Below are positions 25,046-34,298 of a DNA stretch of 64,000 nt, piece by piece; the first letter of the stretch is position 1, and the number at the start of each line of letters is the position of its first letter. The notes beneath the pieces are model-generated. The model saw nothing but the letters and a program-made list of their open reading frames with translations, made no database searches and was not told the DNA's origin. The stretch spans positions 1 through 64,000 of the forward strand of contig JBMNGP010000013.1 of assembly GCA_050949905.1 (NCBI GenBank). The letters run 5' to 3'. The position numbers were made by a program, and so were the translations under genes. Source of the stretch: DUML01 sp050949905. Lineage in GTDB: Bacteria > Bacillota > Desulfitobacteriia > Desulfitobacteriales > Syntrophobotulaceae.

Positions 25046-25415
25046 TTTTGCCATAAACATTGATGCTTCTGGTGTTCCTGATGGATGGAGTGGTAAGGGG
25101 TCAATTTGGTTATTACCTGGAGTAACTGTTGGACTTTATGTTTTGCTAACAGTATTAAGTAAATTTCCTCATGCTTTCAATTATCTTTGGGCTATTACCG
25201 AAGAAAATGCTGAGAGGCAGTACATAATAGCAAGGACTATGGTTCGTAGTTTGAAGGCAGAACTTATAATATTATTTACGTATATGGAATATGCAACTGT
25301 ACAAACAGCAATGGGAGAAATAAATGGTTTAGGAATAATATTTGTACCTATTACCCTCGTGGTCATATTTGGAACGATTGCGATGTTTTTAATTCAGGGC
25401 TATAAAGCAAAATGA
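25046..25415 (+). pseudogene. DUF1648 membrane protein, C-terminal part
   Basis: Continuation of the gene begun at 17618. It reads INIDASGVPDGWSGKGS, then three membrane segments (WLLPGVTVGLYVLL, LKAELIILFTY, GIIFVPITLVVIFG). The apparent start at 25032 is inside IS DNA. The reconstructed protein would be near 190 aa. Confidence 0.82.
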
Positions 25416-25436
25416 TTTGTGAGTAGCCAACTTGGG

Positions 25437-25715
25437 CTACTTTGGTGGGAAGACATCATCATGGGTTCCGATGATATAAAGAGTGTTAATCTGATCATTG
25501 GCCTCAGATGTTACTTCTATGATGATTCGAACCGACATATTCATGCTGATTTCATAGAAGTTATCCGTTCCTTGAATTTTCCTATATCTTAAAGAGGGGT
25601 GGCTTGGGTCAGAGATGAATAACTCGATGGCTTTCTCAGCTTGCTTTGAAGTTTTCTGGTCAAGTTGCCTAAATTGCTTATCGAATTTACGGGTAGATTT
25701 AAAGCGTCTGGTCAT
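25437..25715 (-). CDS. RelE/ParE-family toxin
   Basis: 92-aa toxin with the RelE fold: KSTRKFDKQFRQLDQKTSKQ, the SLRYRKIQGTDNFYEISM strand region, and VRIIIEVTSE near the end. It overlaps the antitoxin by four bases, antitoxin first. It probably cleaves mRNA at the ribosome. It lies on the opposite strand from the cassettes, like the first pair. Confidence 0.85.
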   Translation of the reverse strand: MTRRFKSTRKFDKQFRQLDQKTSKQAEKAIELFISDPSHPSLRYRKIQGTDNFYEISMNMSVRIIIEVTSEANDQINTLYIIGTHDDVFPPK

Positions 25716-25996
25716 TGTTTGATACCATTAAGAAAGTCACTGATAGTATTAAATTCACGAACATTGCCGGATTCAACGTCATTTTTGGCTTCGATCATAT
25801 CATTTTGAGCAGTTTTTGACCAGAAATATGCCTGGCTTGAAGGAACAAGTTTCATAGGTTCTATGATAATCCTATTGTTATCCATTCTGACATCGAGCAC
25901 ATCACCTTCATTGATATTAAGTTGTTCTCTGATGTCTCTAGGGATGCTTATAAGGTTCCGTTTTTGAACGAAAATCTTGTGGGAAGTAATTGACAT
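25712..25996 (-). CDS. AbrB/MazE-type antitoxin
   Basis: 94-aa protein with a swapped-hairpin DNA-binding domain (NLISIPRDIREQLNINEGD, VRMDNNRIIIEP) and a C-terminal tail that would wrap the toxin. The ATG at 25996 follows AAGGAGTGACAATT. Palindromic TACGTAATTACGC-like sequence just upstream (26031-26047) is a likely operator. Confidence 0.85.
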   Translation of the reverse strand: MSITSHKIFVQKRNLISIPRDIREQLNINEGDVLDVRMDNNRIIIEPMKLVPSSQAYFWSKTAQNDMIEAKNDVESGNVREFNTISDFLNGIKQ

Positions 25997-26214
25997 AATT
26001 GTCACTCCTTAAAGTTTCTACAATTACAGTATATGCGTAATTACGTAATATTGCAAAGATAGGATGAATTATTTGTTCCGTGCAAAACTCTTCGGATTCC
26101 AACAACCTCTTCTTCATTAAGAACAACGCAGAGCACTAAATAGTTTGCCACTATAAGCACTCTGTAATATTATTAAATGACATATCCGTAATATGGGAGA
26201 GGGAGGGTAATAAT

Positions 26215-27051
26215 TTGGCTTTAAACTACAATAGTTACATTAAAAGATCTGTTCCTCGTTCAAATATCAGAATGTCTCTCGGAAAGTTGTACTTTACCTG
26301 GCGGCGTTACTTTGTTTGGGCATTCAATCGCTCAATTAAGTACGCCTCAAGTTATGGAACCATAGATTTTAATAATATAGTCACTTCTCATAAGACGCCA
26401 CTTTATAGGCAACTTCGTAATGTTGACATGTGGCTACAAGAGAATAAAGTAACTAACCTAAAGTTAGCAAGTGAAAAGCTCGATGGGGTAATAGTGAAAC
26501 CTGGAGAGACTTTTTCTTTTTGGCGTTTGGTTAGAAAACCGACTAAAGCAAAGGGCTTCTTAGAAGGAATGGTTTTGACCAATGGTTCATTTACCGCAGG
26601 AGTAGGGGGTGGCCTTTGCCAGCTATCAAACCTCATCTATTGGATGACACTTCATACGCCTTTGACAGTAACAGAGCGTTGGCGTCATACACACGACGTT
26701 TTTCCTGATGCGAACCGGACTCAGCCTTTTGGGAGTGGTGCGACTGTAGTTTATAATTATGTTGATTTGCAAATCAGGAATGATACACCCTATGAATATC
26801 AACTTAAAATTAGGGTAGGTGAACATGACTTAGAAGGCGAATGGAGAAGTGGACAACCCTGCCAATTAAAATATCAAATTTATGAGAGCGAGCATTTGAT
26901 AAAACAAGAATGGTGGGGCGGCTACACGCGCCATAATGTCATAAGGCGTAGAGTTTTGGACTGTCATGGTCAAATTATTGCGGATGAATTTGTGACAGAA
27001 AACCATGCCATTATGATGTATGAACCGTTGCTTGAGGGAGGCGCTAGATGA
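26215..27051 (+). CDS. VanW family protein
   Basis: 278-aa protein of the VanW family. The core VanW region shows GVIVKPGETFSFWRLV, GFLEGMVLTNG, GVGGGLCQLSNLIYW and RTQPFGSGATVVYNY. The family is found in vancomycin-resistance clusters and many Firmicutes; its biochemical role is unknown. The TTG start follows GGGAGGGTAATAAT. No van genes are nearby, so resistance should not be inferred. Confidence 0.88.
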   Translation: MALNYNSYIKRSVPRSNIRMSLGKLYFTWRRYFVWAFNRSIKYASSYGTIDFNNIVTSHKTPLYRQLRNVDMWLQENKVTNLKLASEKLDGVIVKPGETFSFWRLVRKPTKAKGFLEGMVLTNGSFTAGVGGGLCQLSNLIYWMTLHTPLTVTERWRHTHDVFPDANRTQPFGSGATVVYNYVDLQIRNDTPYEYQLKIRVGEHDLEGEWRSGQPCQLKYQIYESEHLIKQEWWGGYTRHNVIRRRVLDCHGQIIADEFVTENHAIMMYEPLLEGGAR

Positions 27052-27098
27052 TATTCCTCTGGAGGTATAAATAGAATGTTTTAATTTTTGGAGGAAGA

Positions 27099-27488
27099 AT
27101 GGTCATGCCCTTTAAGTTTTACCTTGGCGGTCCTCTAGGTAAAGGAACCCAATGGTTCCCATGGATTCATACTGAAGACTATATTAGAATGGTTCGATTC
27201 AACATCGAACATGATGAGATTACAGGGCCTGTGAATGGAACGTCCCCAGCGCCGGTAAGAATGAGGGATTTTGCCAAAATTTTAGGAGAAGTTTTAAAGA
27301 GACCATCATGGTTTCCCGTTCCCGAATTTGTATTAAAGATTGCCTTAGGCCAAATGTCTGAAATGTTACTTCATGGTCAAGGGGCTATTCCCCAAAAAAT
27401 TAGTGATTTTGGTTTTGAGTTTAAATTTCCTGATTTAAGATCTGCTCTAGAGGATGTTTTAGGGAAGCGAAAAGTTTATCTAGATTAG
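27099..27488 (+). pseudogene. C-terminal fragment of a TIGR01777-type epimerase
   Basis: 130 aa matching only the end of SDR epimerases of this type: LGGPLGKGTQWFPWIHTEDY, then VNGTSPAPVRMRDFAKILGE. The NAD-binding N-terminal half (about 170 aa) is absent. The apparent start codon falls within what is normally internal sequence. It is a remnant, perhaps brought in with VanW and Nudix. Confidence 0.75.
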
Positions 27489-27501
27489 GGAAGGGTTTTA
27501 A

Positions 27502-27972
27502 ATGATATTCAGAGTAAGGGCAGCAGCAATTATACTTAATAGCTTAAGAGAGGTTCTACTTGTCTTGCACAGAAACCCGCTTACAGGTGAAGAATGGTGG
27601 ACATTACCCGGGGGAAGGCTGGAAAATGAAGAAAGTGCAATGGAAGCAGTTATTAGAGAAATTAAAGAAGAGTGTGGTATTGAGTGTAAACCTAAGAGCT
27701 TAGTCTATGTGAGGGAGTTCATTGAGGGACACAAAGAGAAAGTGCATCATGTCGAGCTTTATTTTACGGCAGAAGTGGATAATTATGATATAGAAACAGG
27801 GTTAGATCCTGAATTAGATGAGCAGTTCATAGTTGAATCGCGGTTTATGAGTAAGGAAGAGATTGAAAGCACAGACATAAGCGTCTACCCTGAAGTGCTA
27901 AAGGATAGGTTTTGGTATGACTTAGAATCAGGGTTTGTTGGACATACTGTCTATCTTGGAATACAAAAATAG
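27502..27972 (+). CDS. Nudix hydrolase
   Basis: 156-aa hydrolase of nucleoside-diphosphate-linked substrates. The Nudix box is complete: GGRLENEESAMEAV followed by REIKEECGI. The RVRAAAIILNSLREVLLV start and HHVELYFTAEV strand are typical. The substrate cannot be told. It is followed 40 bases later by a decayed attC, so it may have been a cassette gene. Confidence 0.9.
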   Translation: MIFRVRAAAIILNSLREVLLVLHRNPLTGEEWWTLPGGRLENEESAMEAVIREIKEECGIECKPKSLVYVREFIEGHKEKVHHVELYFTAEVDNYDIETGLDPELDEQFIVESRFMSKEEIESTDISVYPEVLKDRFWYDLESGFVGHTVYLGIQK

Positions 27973-28008
27973 GCTAATGATCCGGGGCGATATCCGGGGG
28001 TATTACCC

Positions 28009-28075
28009 ATCGCCTAACACATCCACTCCCGTAATTTAGTTAATACGAATGAAGGAGAACTTGCGTAAGAATCGA
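28009..28075 (+). repeat. Half attC-like remnant, likely end of the array
   Basis: GCCTAAC (28012-28018) followed by ACATCCACTCCCGTAATTT, similar in spacing to the left half of attC 1. No matching right arm or GTTRRRY core is seen. Downstream gene content becomes ordinary. The 28076-28186 stretch holds nothing recognisable. Confidence 0.45.
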
Positions 28076-28186
28076 CTGCATAGAGCGGACGAGCAATGGA
28101 CTTCAAAATGGAAGCAAACATTGGGAGTTAAATAATGTGAATGATAGCAATTGTCTTTTTAAGGGAAGAAAACCTAGAAGTTTCGG

Positions 28187-28852
28187 ATGGCATGCAAGAG
28201 TGATATAAAAGGGGTGTTTATTATTAAAATCTTGGGAATCGTCGGTAGTAAGAGAAAAAAAGGAAATACTTCGGCTCTTATCCAAAGAGCTATTGAAACA
28301 GCTAGAGAGGAAGGTTTAGAAACTGAGGTAATTTTTCTCGGTGATTATAATATAGCAGGTTGTACTGGTTGTGAAGGTTGTAAAAATACTTATAAATGCG
28401 TCGTTAATGATGATATGCAGAGAATTTATCCCCGGCTGCTGGAAGCAGATGCTATTGTCCTAGGTTCACCTACATATTTCTACAATGTATCAGCTGATGT
28501 CAAAGCCTTTATTGATAGATGTTATTGTTTCGAGATCTTCGCAGAAGATGACCGTTCTGTCTGGATGGGAATCAATGAAGTACTTGGGGGTAAATATGCA
28601 GTTGTTATCGCTGTCTGCGAACAGTATTCAGAAGCAGATATGGGGCATACTGCCGAAGTTATGGCAAAATCGTTAGAGGCCTTAGGCTATAGGATAATAG
28701 ATACAGTAAAAGTGTTGGGTTTATTTAAGCAGGGAGATGCCTTAAACAATGAAAGAGCATTGGAGCGAGCAGCAAAGGCCGGAAGAAAACTCGCAAAAAC
28801 ATTAATGCTAAGAAAAGAAGTAGAAAGAAAATGGAAATCAATTCATCAGTAA
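28187..28852 (+). CDS. NADPH-dependent FMN reductase / iron-sulfur flavoprotein
   Basis: Flavodoxin-like protein of about 212-221 aa. The start KILGIVGSKRKKGNTSALIQ binds the FMN phosphate. A compact Cys motif CTGCEGCKNTYKC likely holds a 4Fe-4S cluster, as in archaeal/clostridial Isf proteins. GSPTYFYNVSADVKAFIDR is the conserved flavin loop. The start is unclear: ATG 28187 or GTG 28214. Confidence 0.85.
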   Translation: MACKSDIKGVFIIKILGIVGSKRKKGNTSALIQRAIETAREEGLETEVIFLGDYNIAGCTGCEGCKNTYKCVVNDDMQRIYPRLLEADAIVLGSPTYFYNVSADVKAFIDRCYCFEIFAEDDRSVWMGINEVLGGKYAVVIAVCEQYSEADMGHTAEVMAKSLEALGYRIIDTVKVLGLFKQGDALNNERALERAAKAGRKLAKTLMLRKEVERKWKSIHQ

Positions 28853-28899
28853 TCGTACGTCAATAATAAGTGAATAAGCGAAAAGAAAGGATAAAAGCC

Positions 28900-30003
28900 A
28901 TGTCCAAAATTTTTATCCTCGGTGGTACAGGTCAAACCGGCAGATTGATAGCTCGTCATCTATTGGAGTATTCCGAAGCAGCAGTAACAATTGGGACACG
29001 GTATCCCGACAAGGCCAAAGGGTTTATTGAGGAGTTGAATAAAAATTATGGTGGGATACGGGCATCGGCGATGTATGCCAACGCTTCAGATGCCGAATCC
29101 TTGCTAAGAGCGTTTCAAGGTCATTCTCTCGTTGTGGTCGCAGCACCCACTGCTGCCTATACGAATATTGTAGCCCAAGCTGCGCTGCGCTCTGGTATTG
29201 ATTATCTTGATGTGCAGCTTTCAGCTCAAAAATTTGCATATTTGCAGTCTATTAAAGAAGAAATTGAACATGCCGGCAGGACTTTTATTACGGAGGCCGG
29301 GTTCCATCCAGGGCTTCCTTCCGCTCTTGTTCGGTATGCAGCGACTCAGATGGATTCGCTTGCAAGTGCCGTAACAGCGTGCTATCTCAATTTGGGAAAA
29401 GACCTTCAGTATACTGAAGCAGTTGATGAATTAATCGAGTTATTCAAGGAATATCCCGGTCAGGTTTATAAGAACGGTGAATGGACGAAAACAAACTCAT
29501 ATGATATACGGAAAATAGATTTCGGAGGTGATATCGGGCGGAAGAAGTGCTATTCAATGTTCTTTGAGGAATTGAGAACGCTGCCGGAGATGTATCCTTC
29601 ACTTCAAGAGGTCGGCTTCTATATATCTGAGTCACATTGGGTCGCAGACTGGGTAATTATGCCGATTGTCTGGCTGTGGCTCAAAATAGTGCCCAAGGCT
29701 GTCCGGCCAATTGGCAAGCTTTATTGGTGGGCAATGAGTACTTTTAACAAACCGCCTTATCGGGTGGAACTTCAGGTCAGGGCTTCCGGCTTAAAGGATG
29801 GGCGGATCATAAACCGGCACATCAGCGTTTCTCATTCCGATGGTTACGAGTTGACAGCTATTCCCGTTGTTGCAGCCTTATTACAATACTTGGCCGGTAC
29901 TGCCCGGAAGCCGGGGCTGTGGATGATGGGACACCTGGTTGAACCTGATCGTTTGTTTAAGGATATAGAGAAAATGGGTGTATCCCTCAGTATTATTGTT
30001 TAG
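28900..30003 (+). CDS. Saccharopine dehydrogenase-like NAD(P)-binding protein
   Basis: 367-aa protein starting with a Rossmann motif (IFILGGTGQTGRLIARHLLE). GFHPGLPSALVRYA is typical of saccharopine dehydrogenase-like carboxynorspermidine/saccharopine reductases. The substrate is unknown. The ATG at 28900 follows AAAGGATAAAAGCC. It ends convergent to helD; no clear terminator is seen in the 160 bases between. Confidence 0.82.
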   Translation: MSKIFILGGTGQTGRLIARHLLEYSEAAVTIGTRYPDKAKGFIEELNKNYGGIRASAMYANASDAESLLRAFQGHSLVVVAAPTAAYTNIVAQAALRSGIDYLDVQLSAQKFAYLQSIKEEIEHAGRTFITEAGFHPGLPSALVRYAATQMDSLASAVTACYLNLGKDLQYTEAVDELIELFKEYPGQVYKNGEWTKTNSYDIRKIDFGGDIGRKKCYSMFFEELRTLPEMYPSLQEVGFYISESHWVADWVIMPIVWLWLKIVPKAVRPIGKLYWWAMSTFNKPPYRVELQVRASGLKDGRIINRHISVSHSDGYELTAIPVVAALLQYLAGTARKPGLWMMGHLVEPDRLFKDIEKMGVSLSIIV

Positions 30004-30165
30004 TTTTCGAACGGATTGATAATTAGAAACGGTCAAACATACCAATAATCCTCCCTATTGTGATGGTACTCATGATAAACTTTAAAAATTAGTTGGTCCT
30101 TCCTCTCCAATAATCAAAATATAATAAAGATGTCCGGAGTGGCTTGTTATATCATAATAGTTGAA

Positions 30166-32445
30166 TTACTTTGACGACAGTAGCGGACTTATCTCTCCGG
30201 TGTAAAAAAGGCTGAGCCGATGAAGAGCTCTGGTGCAGGCGATATACAAAAGGTTTCTGTCATCTTCACCGCTGAAATGAGCTTTATCTGCATCGCATAT
30301 CAAGACGGCATCAAATTCCAGTCCCTTAGACATATAGACGGGGATGATGAATACTCCTTTTAAGTCAATTGGCACGTCGCTGCTTTTTATCAGTTGAATA
30401 GCAAGCTGATCTTTAAGCCGTCCATATAAGGAGATCGCATCTTGCTCAGTTTTACAGATTAACCCTATAGAACCATAGCCCTTATCTCTGCAAGTGAGAA
30501 CTTCAGTAATCAGGAGACGGTCGAGATCTGCTTGATTTGGAGCGTTAAAGACTGCTGGTGGTTCGCCTTTTCTGCTGAAGCTGTTAATCTTAAAACCTTG
30601 CTTAAGAAACTTGGCGCTAAAATTTAATATTTCGTTAGTTGAGCGAAAGCTTTTATCTAAGGTTACCAGGGTGGATTTTGTTTTAGCTAATATTTTGCTT
30701 GCTTGCTCATAAAGCGATAAATCTTCCTGTTTTCCTATGGTTTGCTGGATATCTCCCAAAATGGTGTAGCGGGACTCGGGGAACAAGAGCTTTAGTATGG
30801 CAAAATGTAGGGGATAGTAATCCTGGGCTTCGTCAATAACGACCTGTTTGATATGCTGATAGCCTGTATAACCTTTTGTTTTTAAATGGAGAAAAGCCAG
30901 TGCCAAGGCATCAGCATAAGGCAAATAATTCTTTTGCAGATTCTCCCAGGTGTAGTCAATAATCTCTTCAATACAATCCGGTAATTCAATACCTTTGGCT
31001 AAGCTATAAAAGTAATCTTTAGCACTGAATAGCTGACGATAAAGCTCAAAGCAGTCGAACTCGGTAAACTGGCGTACTTTTTTCAGAAGAGCCGTGCTTT
31101 CCCGAATGGATAAAAGACGAGCTGCTGCTTTTGCCTCCAAGGGATGCGTTGTTTGTTCGCTCAGCACGGCTGTTAATTTGTCTAAGCGGTTTTGGCGCAA
31201 TTTACGGACAGATCGTAAAATCGACTTTTCTAATTGTTTTAAACTTACGCCTAAGAGTGATTTCTGCGTGCTTTTTAGTATTTCTGCTTGCATTAATTGC
31301 CGCTCGGCAACACACTTATCGTCATAATAAACATCGGCAAAGGGAAGCCAGCGCCTAGGCAAGTCAGCAATGAAACGTTCCAATAATTCTGCAAATTGGA
31401 GAGAGCCTTTAAACGCCATGCTTGCATTAGCGATAGATTTGTTGTGTCCGGCGCGGCTATCGGATTTATCGTCAGCAGAGAGCAGGTATTCTAAAAATTG
31501 ATGCCTGCTCTGGATCGCTTCCCGCTGTAATACTTTACGCAATATTTCTTCGAAGACCATGGAATTGACATTATTTTCACCCAGCTCAGGCAGGACATTG
31601 GAAATGTAGCGTTCAAATAAAATATTCGGGGAGATAATAGCGATATCATTGCAAGATAACTTTGCCGACAGACCTTGATACATCAGATAAGCTATGCGAT
31701 GCAGGGCAACAGAGGTTTTGCCGCTTCCTGCCGCACCTTGGACCATCAGCAAATCCATTTCCAGATCGCGAATAATGAGATCCTGGTCTTTCTGGATGGT
31801 TTCAACGATGGTTTTCATCTTTGCGGAAGTATTTTGGGAAAGCAGCTTTCGTAAAAATTGATCCTGAATTTGAAGATCAGCATCAAAAAAATATTCCAGT
31901 TTTCCTTTGCTAATTTCATATTGACGTTTTAAGTGCACTTTGCCGTTTATTTTTCCGCCAGGGGACTGATAGAATGCATCTCCTGTGCCAAAACGGTAAA
32001 AGACACTGGAGATGGGAGAACGCCAGTCATACACAACCATTTCATAAGTTTTTTCATCTTGAAGAGAAGAGCGCCCGATATAGATATTCTCGACAGTATC
32101 CTCGTCTGCGAATTGAAAATCGATCCGCGCAAAATAAGGTGAATTAATCAACCTCTCTAAGGCCTGTATCTTTCTGGCGTCTCGGTCATACTCGAAGACT
32201 TTCTCCGATACTTGATTGGCGTATTGGCTTAACTCGGCAAGTTCGTAGAAGTTTTCCAGAGACCACAGGTTGGCTATCAAGTGGGAAGTATCTTCCCGCA
32301 TATCTTTCTTAGCGGCAATAATGGCTTCTTTATTATCTTCGCTTCTTAATCGGATCGCAGATAATTGCGCTTGCGCGATTGTTATTGTTTGCTCAAGACG
32401 CCTGTTCTCATAATCGTAATCCAATTGACTTTGCCCCAAAGCCAA
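30166..32445 (-). CDS. helD: HelD-like superfamily I helicase
   Basis: 759-aa UvrD/RecQ-like helicase. Walker A is QGAAGSGKTSVALHRIAYL. Motif II region is VVIDEAQDYYP, motif III LGDIQQTIG, motif IV FRSTNEIL, and the C-terminal motif is PVYMSKGLEFDAVLICD. The N-terminal coiled arm (first 100 aa) fits HelD, which removes and recycles stalled RNA polymerase in Firmicutes. It is a single gene, intact. Confidence 0.9.
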   Translation of the reverse strand: MALGQSQLDYDYENRRLEQTITIAQAQLSAIRLRSEDNKEAIIAAKKDMREDTSHLIANLWSLENFYELAELSQYANQVSEKVFEYDRDARKIQALERLINSPYFARIDFQFADEDTVENIYIGRSSLQDEKTYEMVVYDWRSPISSVFYRFGTGDAFYQSPGGKINGKVHLKRQYEISKGKLEYFFDADLQIQDQFLRKLLSQNTSAKMKTIVETIQKDQDLIIRDLEMDLLMVQGAAGSGKTSVALHRIAYLMYQGLSAKLSCNDIAIISPNILFERYISNVLPELGENNVNSMVFEEILRKVLQREAIQSRHQFLEYLLSADDKSDSRAGHNKSIANASMAFKGSLQFAELLERFIADLPRRWLPFADVYYDDKCVAERQLMQAEILKSTQKSLLGVSLKQLEKSILRSVRKLRQNRLDKLTAVLSEQTTHPLEAKAAARLLSIRESTALLKKVRQFTEFDCFELYRQLFSAKDYFYSLAKGIELPDCIEEIIDYTWENLQKNYLPYADALALAFLHLKTKGYTGYQHIKQVVIDEAQDYYPLHFAILKLLFPESRYTILGDIQQTIGKQEDLSLYEQASKILAKTKSTLVTLDKSFRSTNEILNFSAKFLKQGFKINSFSRKGEPPAVFNAPNQADLDRLLITEVLTCRDKGYGSIGLICKTEQDAISLYGRLKDQLAIQLIKSSDVPIDLKGVFIIPVYMSKGLEFDAVLICDADKAHFSGEDDRNLLYIACTRALHRLSLFYTGEISPLLSSK

Positions 32446-32651
32446 ACCCCCTCATAATTAACTAAATCTTTGCTGCCGATGAAAGCTAACTTTAGTCTCA
32501 TGATTTTGGCAGATTCTTAATGATTATGCTGCTCTATTTTACACATCTGAGATGCTAATTATAAGAATATTTTTTAAAATTTAGATGTGGTACAATTAAG
32601 TTATAACAAAACGAATAAGGGTTATGAAGAAGGCGACAACCCGCAGAGGCT

Positions 32652-33774
32652 CTACGCTTCGGGTAAAGTTATTTTGGGGTGATTGGTTCTGGTAATAGGC
32701 CTTAGAAGGTAGCTGGCAATTTTTAACGGATCATATCGTTTATTAGTGAGTAAACTGCCGGTGAACTTTAAGTTCAGGAAAGACACCAGTTTATCTAGTT
32801 TTTGATTATCTAATTGCTCCATCGCCCGGCGAATAACTAAGGAATTTCGGTAGCTCTTTCTTAGCGGTTTAACGAGATTTTCATACTTTCCTTTCCCCAC
32901 AAGGTCGTAAGCCGCATAGATCCCTGTTAGAAGCGATGTAAGCTGACCAAATCCGAAGGCAGGCATTAGGGCCCCGAAACAATTTCCGGCATAAAAAGTA
33001 TTTCCCAAGCCGGGGATGTTCGCAAAGCCCAATTATATACCTGGTAACTTCAAAACTGTCCGTGATTCTAAGATTTTGCTTAATATTTGAGCAGACTCTC
33101 TCAAAAAATCTATCCCAGAGGGTTTGGGCAGATAGTGTTTGATTTTCAGGATAGTCCGGGTAACCGATTGTTATTACCGCTTCTTTTTCGGAATAGGGTA
33201 TTAAGAACCCATAACCTTTTGGTGCCAAGTTATTATCGAGCCAAATTGCAACATGATGACGATCAAATTTACCCTCAACCGTTGCCCCCTTTAAACTAAC
33301 TGTAAGATCAACCTTGAAATTTTGCATCTTCGTAGTATAAGCAGCATCGCCGGTTGCCATGACAATATGGGTATAGTCCTGTAACAATTGGTCATAGGTG
33401 AAATTAGAATTAAAAATAATCTTCGACTTAACCTGTCTGCCCAACTGTGCTTCAAAAGACTCCTGCTCTCTGCCCCTTAAGTTTGTAAATCCTAAGTGGC
33501 CACGAACTACCCCTTGCCGATTTTCAGAGTAAAAGGTCATTTTACTAATATTGGCTAAGGGTTGGAGATAAATGCCGTAGTTTTCCGAAAGATAAGCATA
33601 GCAATCGTTTATCGGTCTATTTAAAACCGGTAGAAAGGCCTCACCGTTCACAAAACGATCCCCAACCTGACTACGTTTTTCCAAGATTGTTGGTTGGATC
33701 CCAAACTTCTCTAAAGTTATGGCACAGGCTAGCCCAGATAATCCTGCGCCCATAATTGCTATTTTCAAAAACAA
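32652..33774 (-). pseudogene. FAD-dependent oxidoreductase (geranylgeranyl-reductase-like), frameshifted
   Basis: The first frame has the FAD fingerprint IAIMGAGLSGLACAITLEK and THIVMATGDAAYTT. At GGG (33028-33030, CCC on plus) one extra base changes frame. The second frame continues NIPGLGNTFYAGNCFGALMP, a GG-reductase-type substrate region, to 32652. Removing one G restores about 370 aa. It is either a pseudogene or a sequence error. Confidence 0.8.
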
Positions 33775-33785
33775 CCCCCCTTTAA

Positions 33786-33820
33786 TAAAGTTTGGTAGAC
33801 TTTATTTAAAGTTTGGTAGA
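33786..33820. promoter_or_regulatory. Direct repeats spaced 21 bp upstream of the oxidoreductase
   Basis: TAAAGTTTGGTAGA occurs at 33786-33799 and 33807-33820, two helical turns apart. The copies lie 12 bases upstream of the oxidoreductase start and about 140 bases from the divergent padR gene. They look like a binding site for a dimeric regulator, possibly the PadR protein. Confidence 0.4.
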
Positions 33821-33953
33821 TATCAAGAGAAATTATCCAAACTTAATTAACGGTTGTTGCCATAAATCCATTCCTAAAATACTCCTTGCCGCCTTCAGTA
33901 TGTTGTGTTACGATATAGTAGTAAGTCGTAATTCTATATAGTGGGGCGGTTTT

Positions 33954-34298
33954 GTGGCTAAAACAGAGTTAATCAAGGGCAGTACGGAGATAATTATTCT
34001 TTCTTTGCTGCAGACCAAGGATAGGTACGGTTATGAATTAGCCCAAGAAATTAATAGATTAAGCGAAGGGTACTTGCAATTTAAGGAAGGGACTCTTTAT
34101 CCGGCGTTAAAGCGTTTAGAGTTGGCGGAATTAGTGGTTAGTTATTGGCAGTCTTCTCCGGAAGGGCCTCGGCGCAAATACTATGCTCTTACCGGTGAAG
34201 GTGAGAGGGTTTTAGCCGCCAATAAAAAAGAATGGGCTACATTCCAAAAAGTAATGCGCCGTTTCCTGGGAGGTGAGCCGCTCTATGCGCGAATCTGA
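33954..34298 (+). CDS. PadR family transcriptional regulator
   Basis: 114-aa winged-helix repressor. ELIKGSTEIIILSLLQTKDR, YGYELAQEINRLSEGYLQFK, EGTLYPALKRLE and RRKYYALTGEGE are the standard PadR elements. The GTG start follows GGGGCGGTTTT. It overlaps the next gene by 14 bases, forming the common PadR plus HAAS membrane protein pair. Confidence 0.92.
   Translation: MAKTELIKGSTEIIILSLLQTKDRYGYELAQEINRLSEGYLQFKEGTLYPALKRLELAELVVSYWQSSPEGPRRKYYALTGEGERVLAANKKEWATFQKVMRRFLGGEPLYARI

Noticed and set aside
26215..27051. VanW as evidence of vancomycin resistance
   Set aside because: No vanH, vanA/B or vanX homologue is present, and VanW is common in Firmicutes without resistance.
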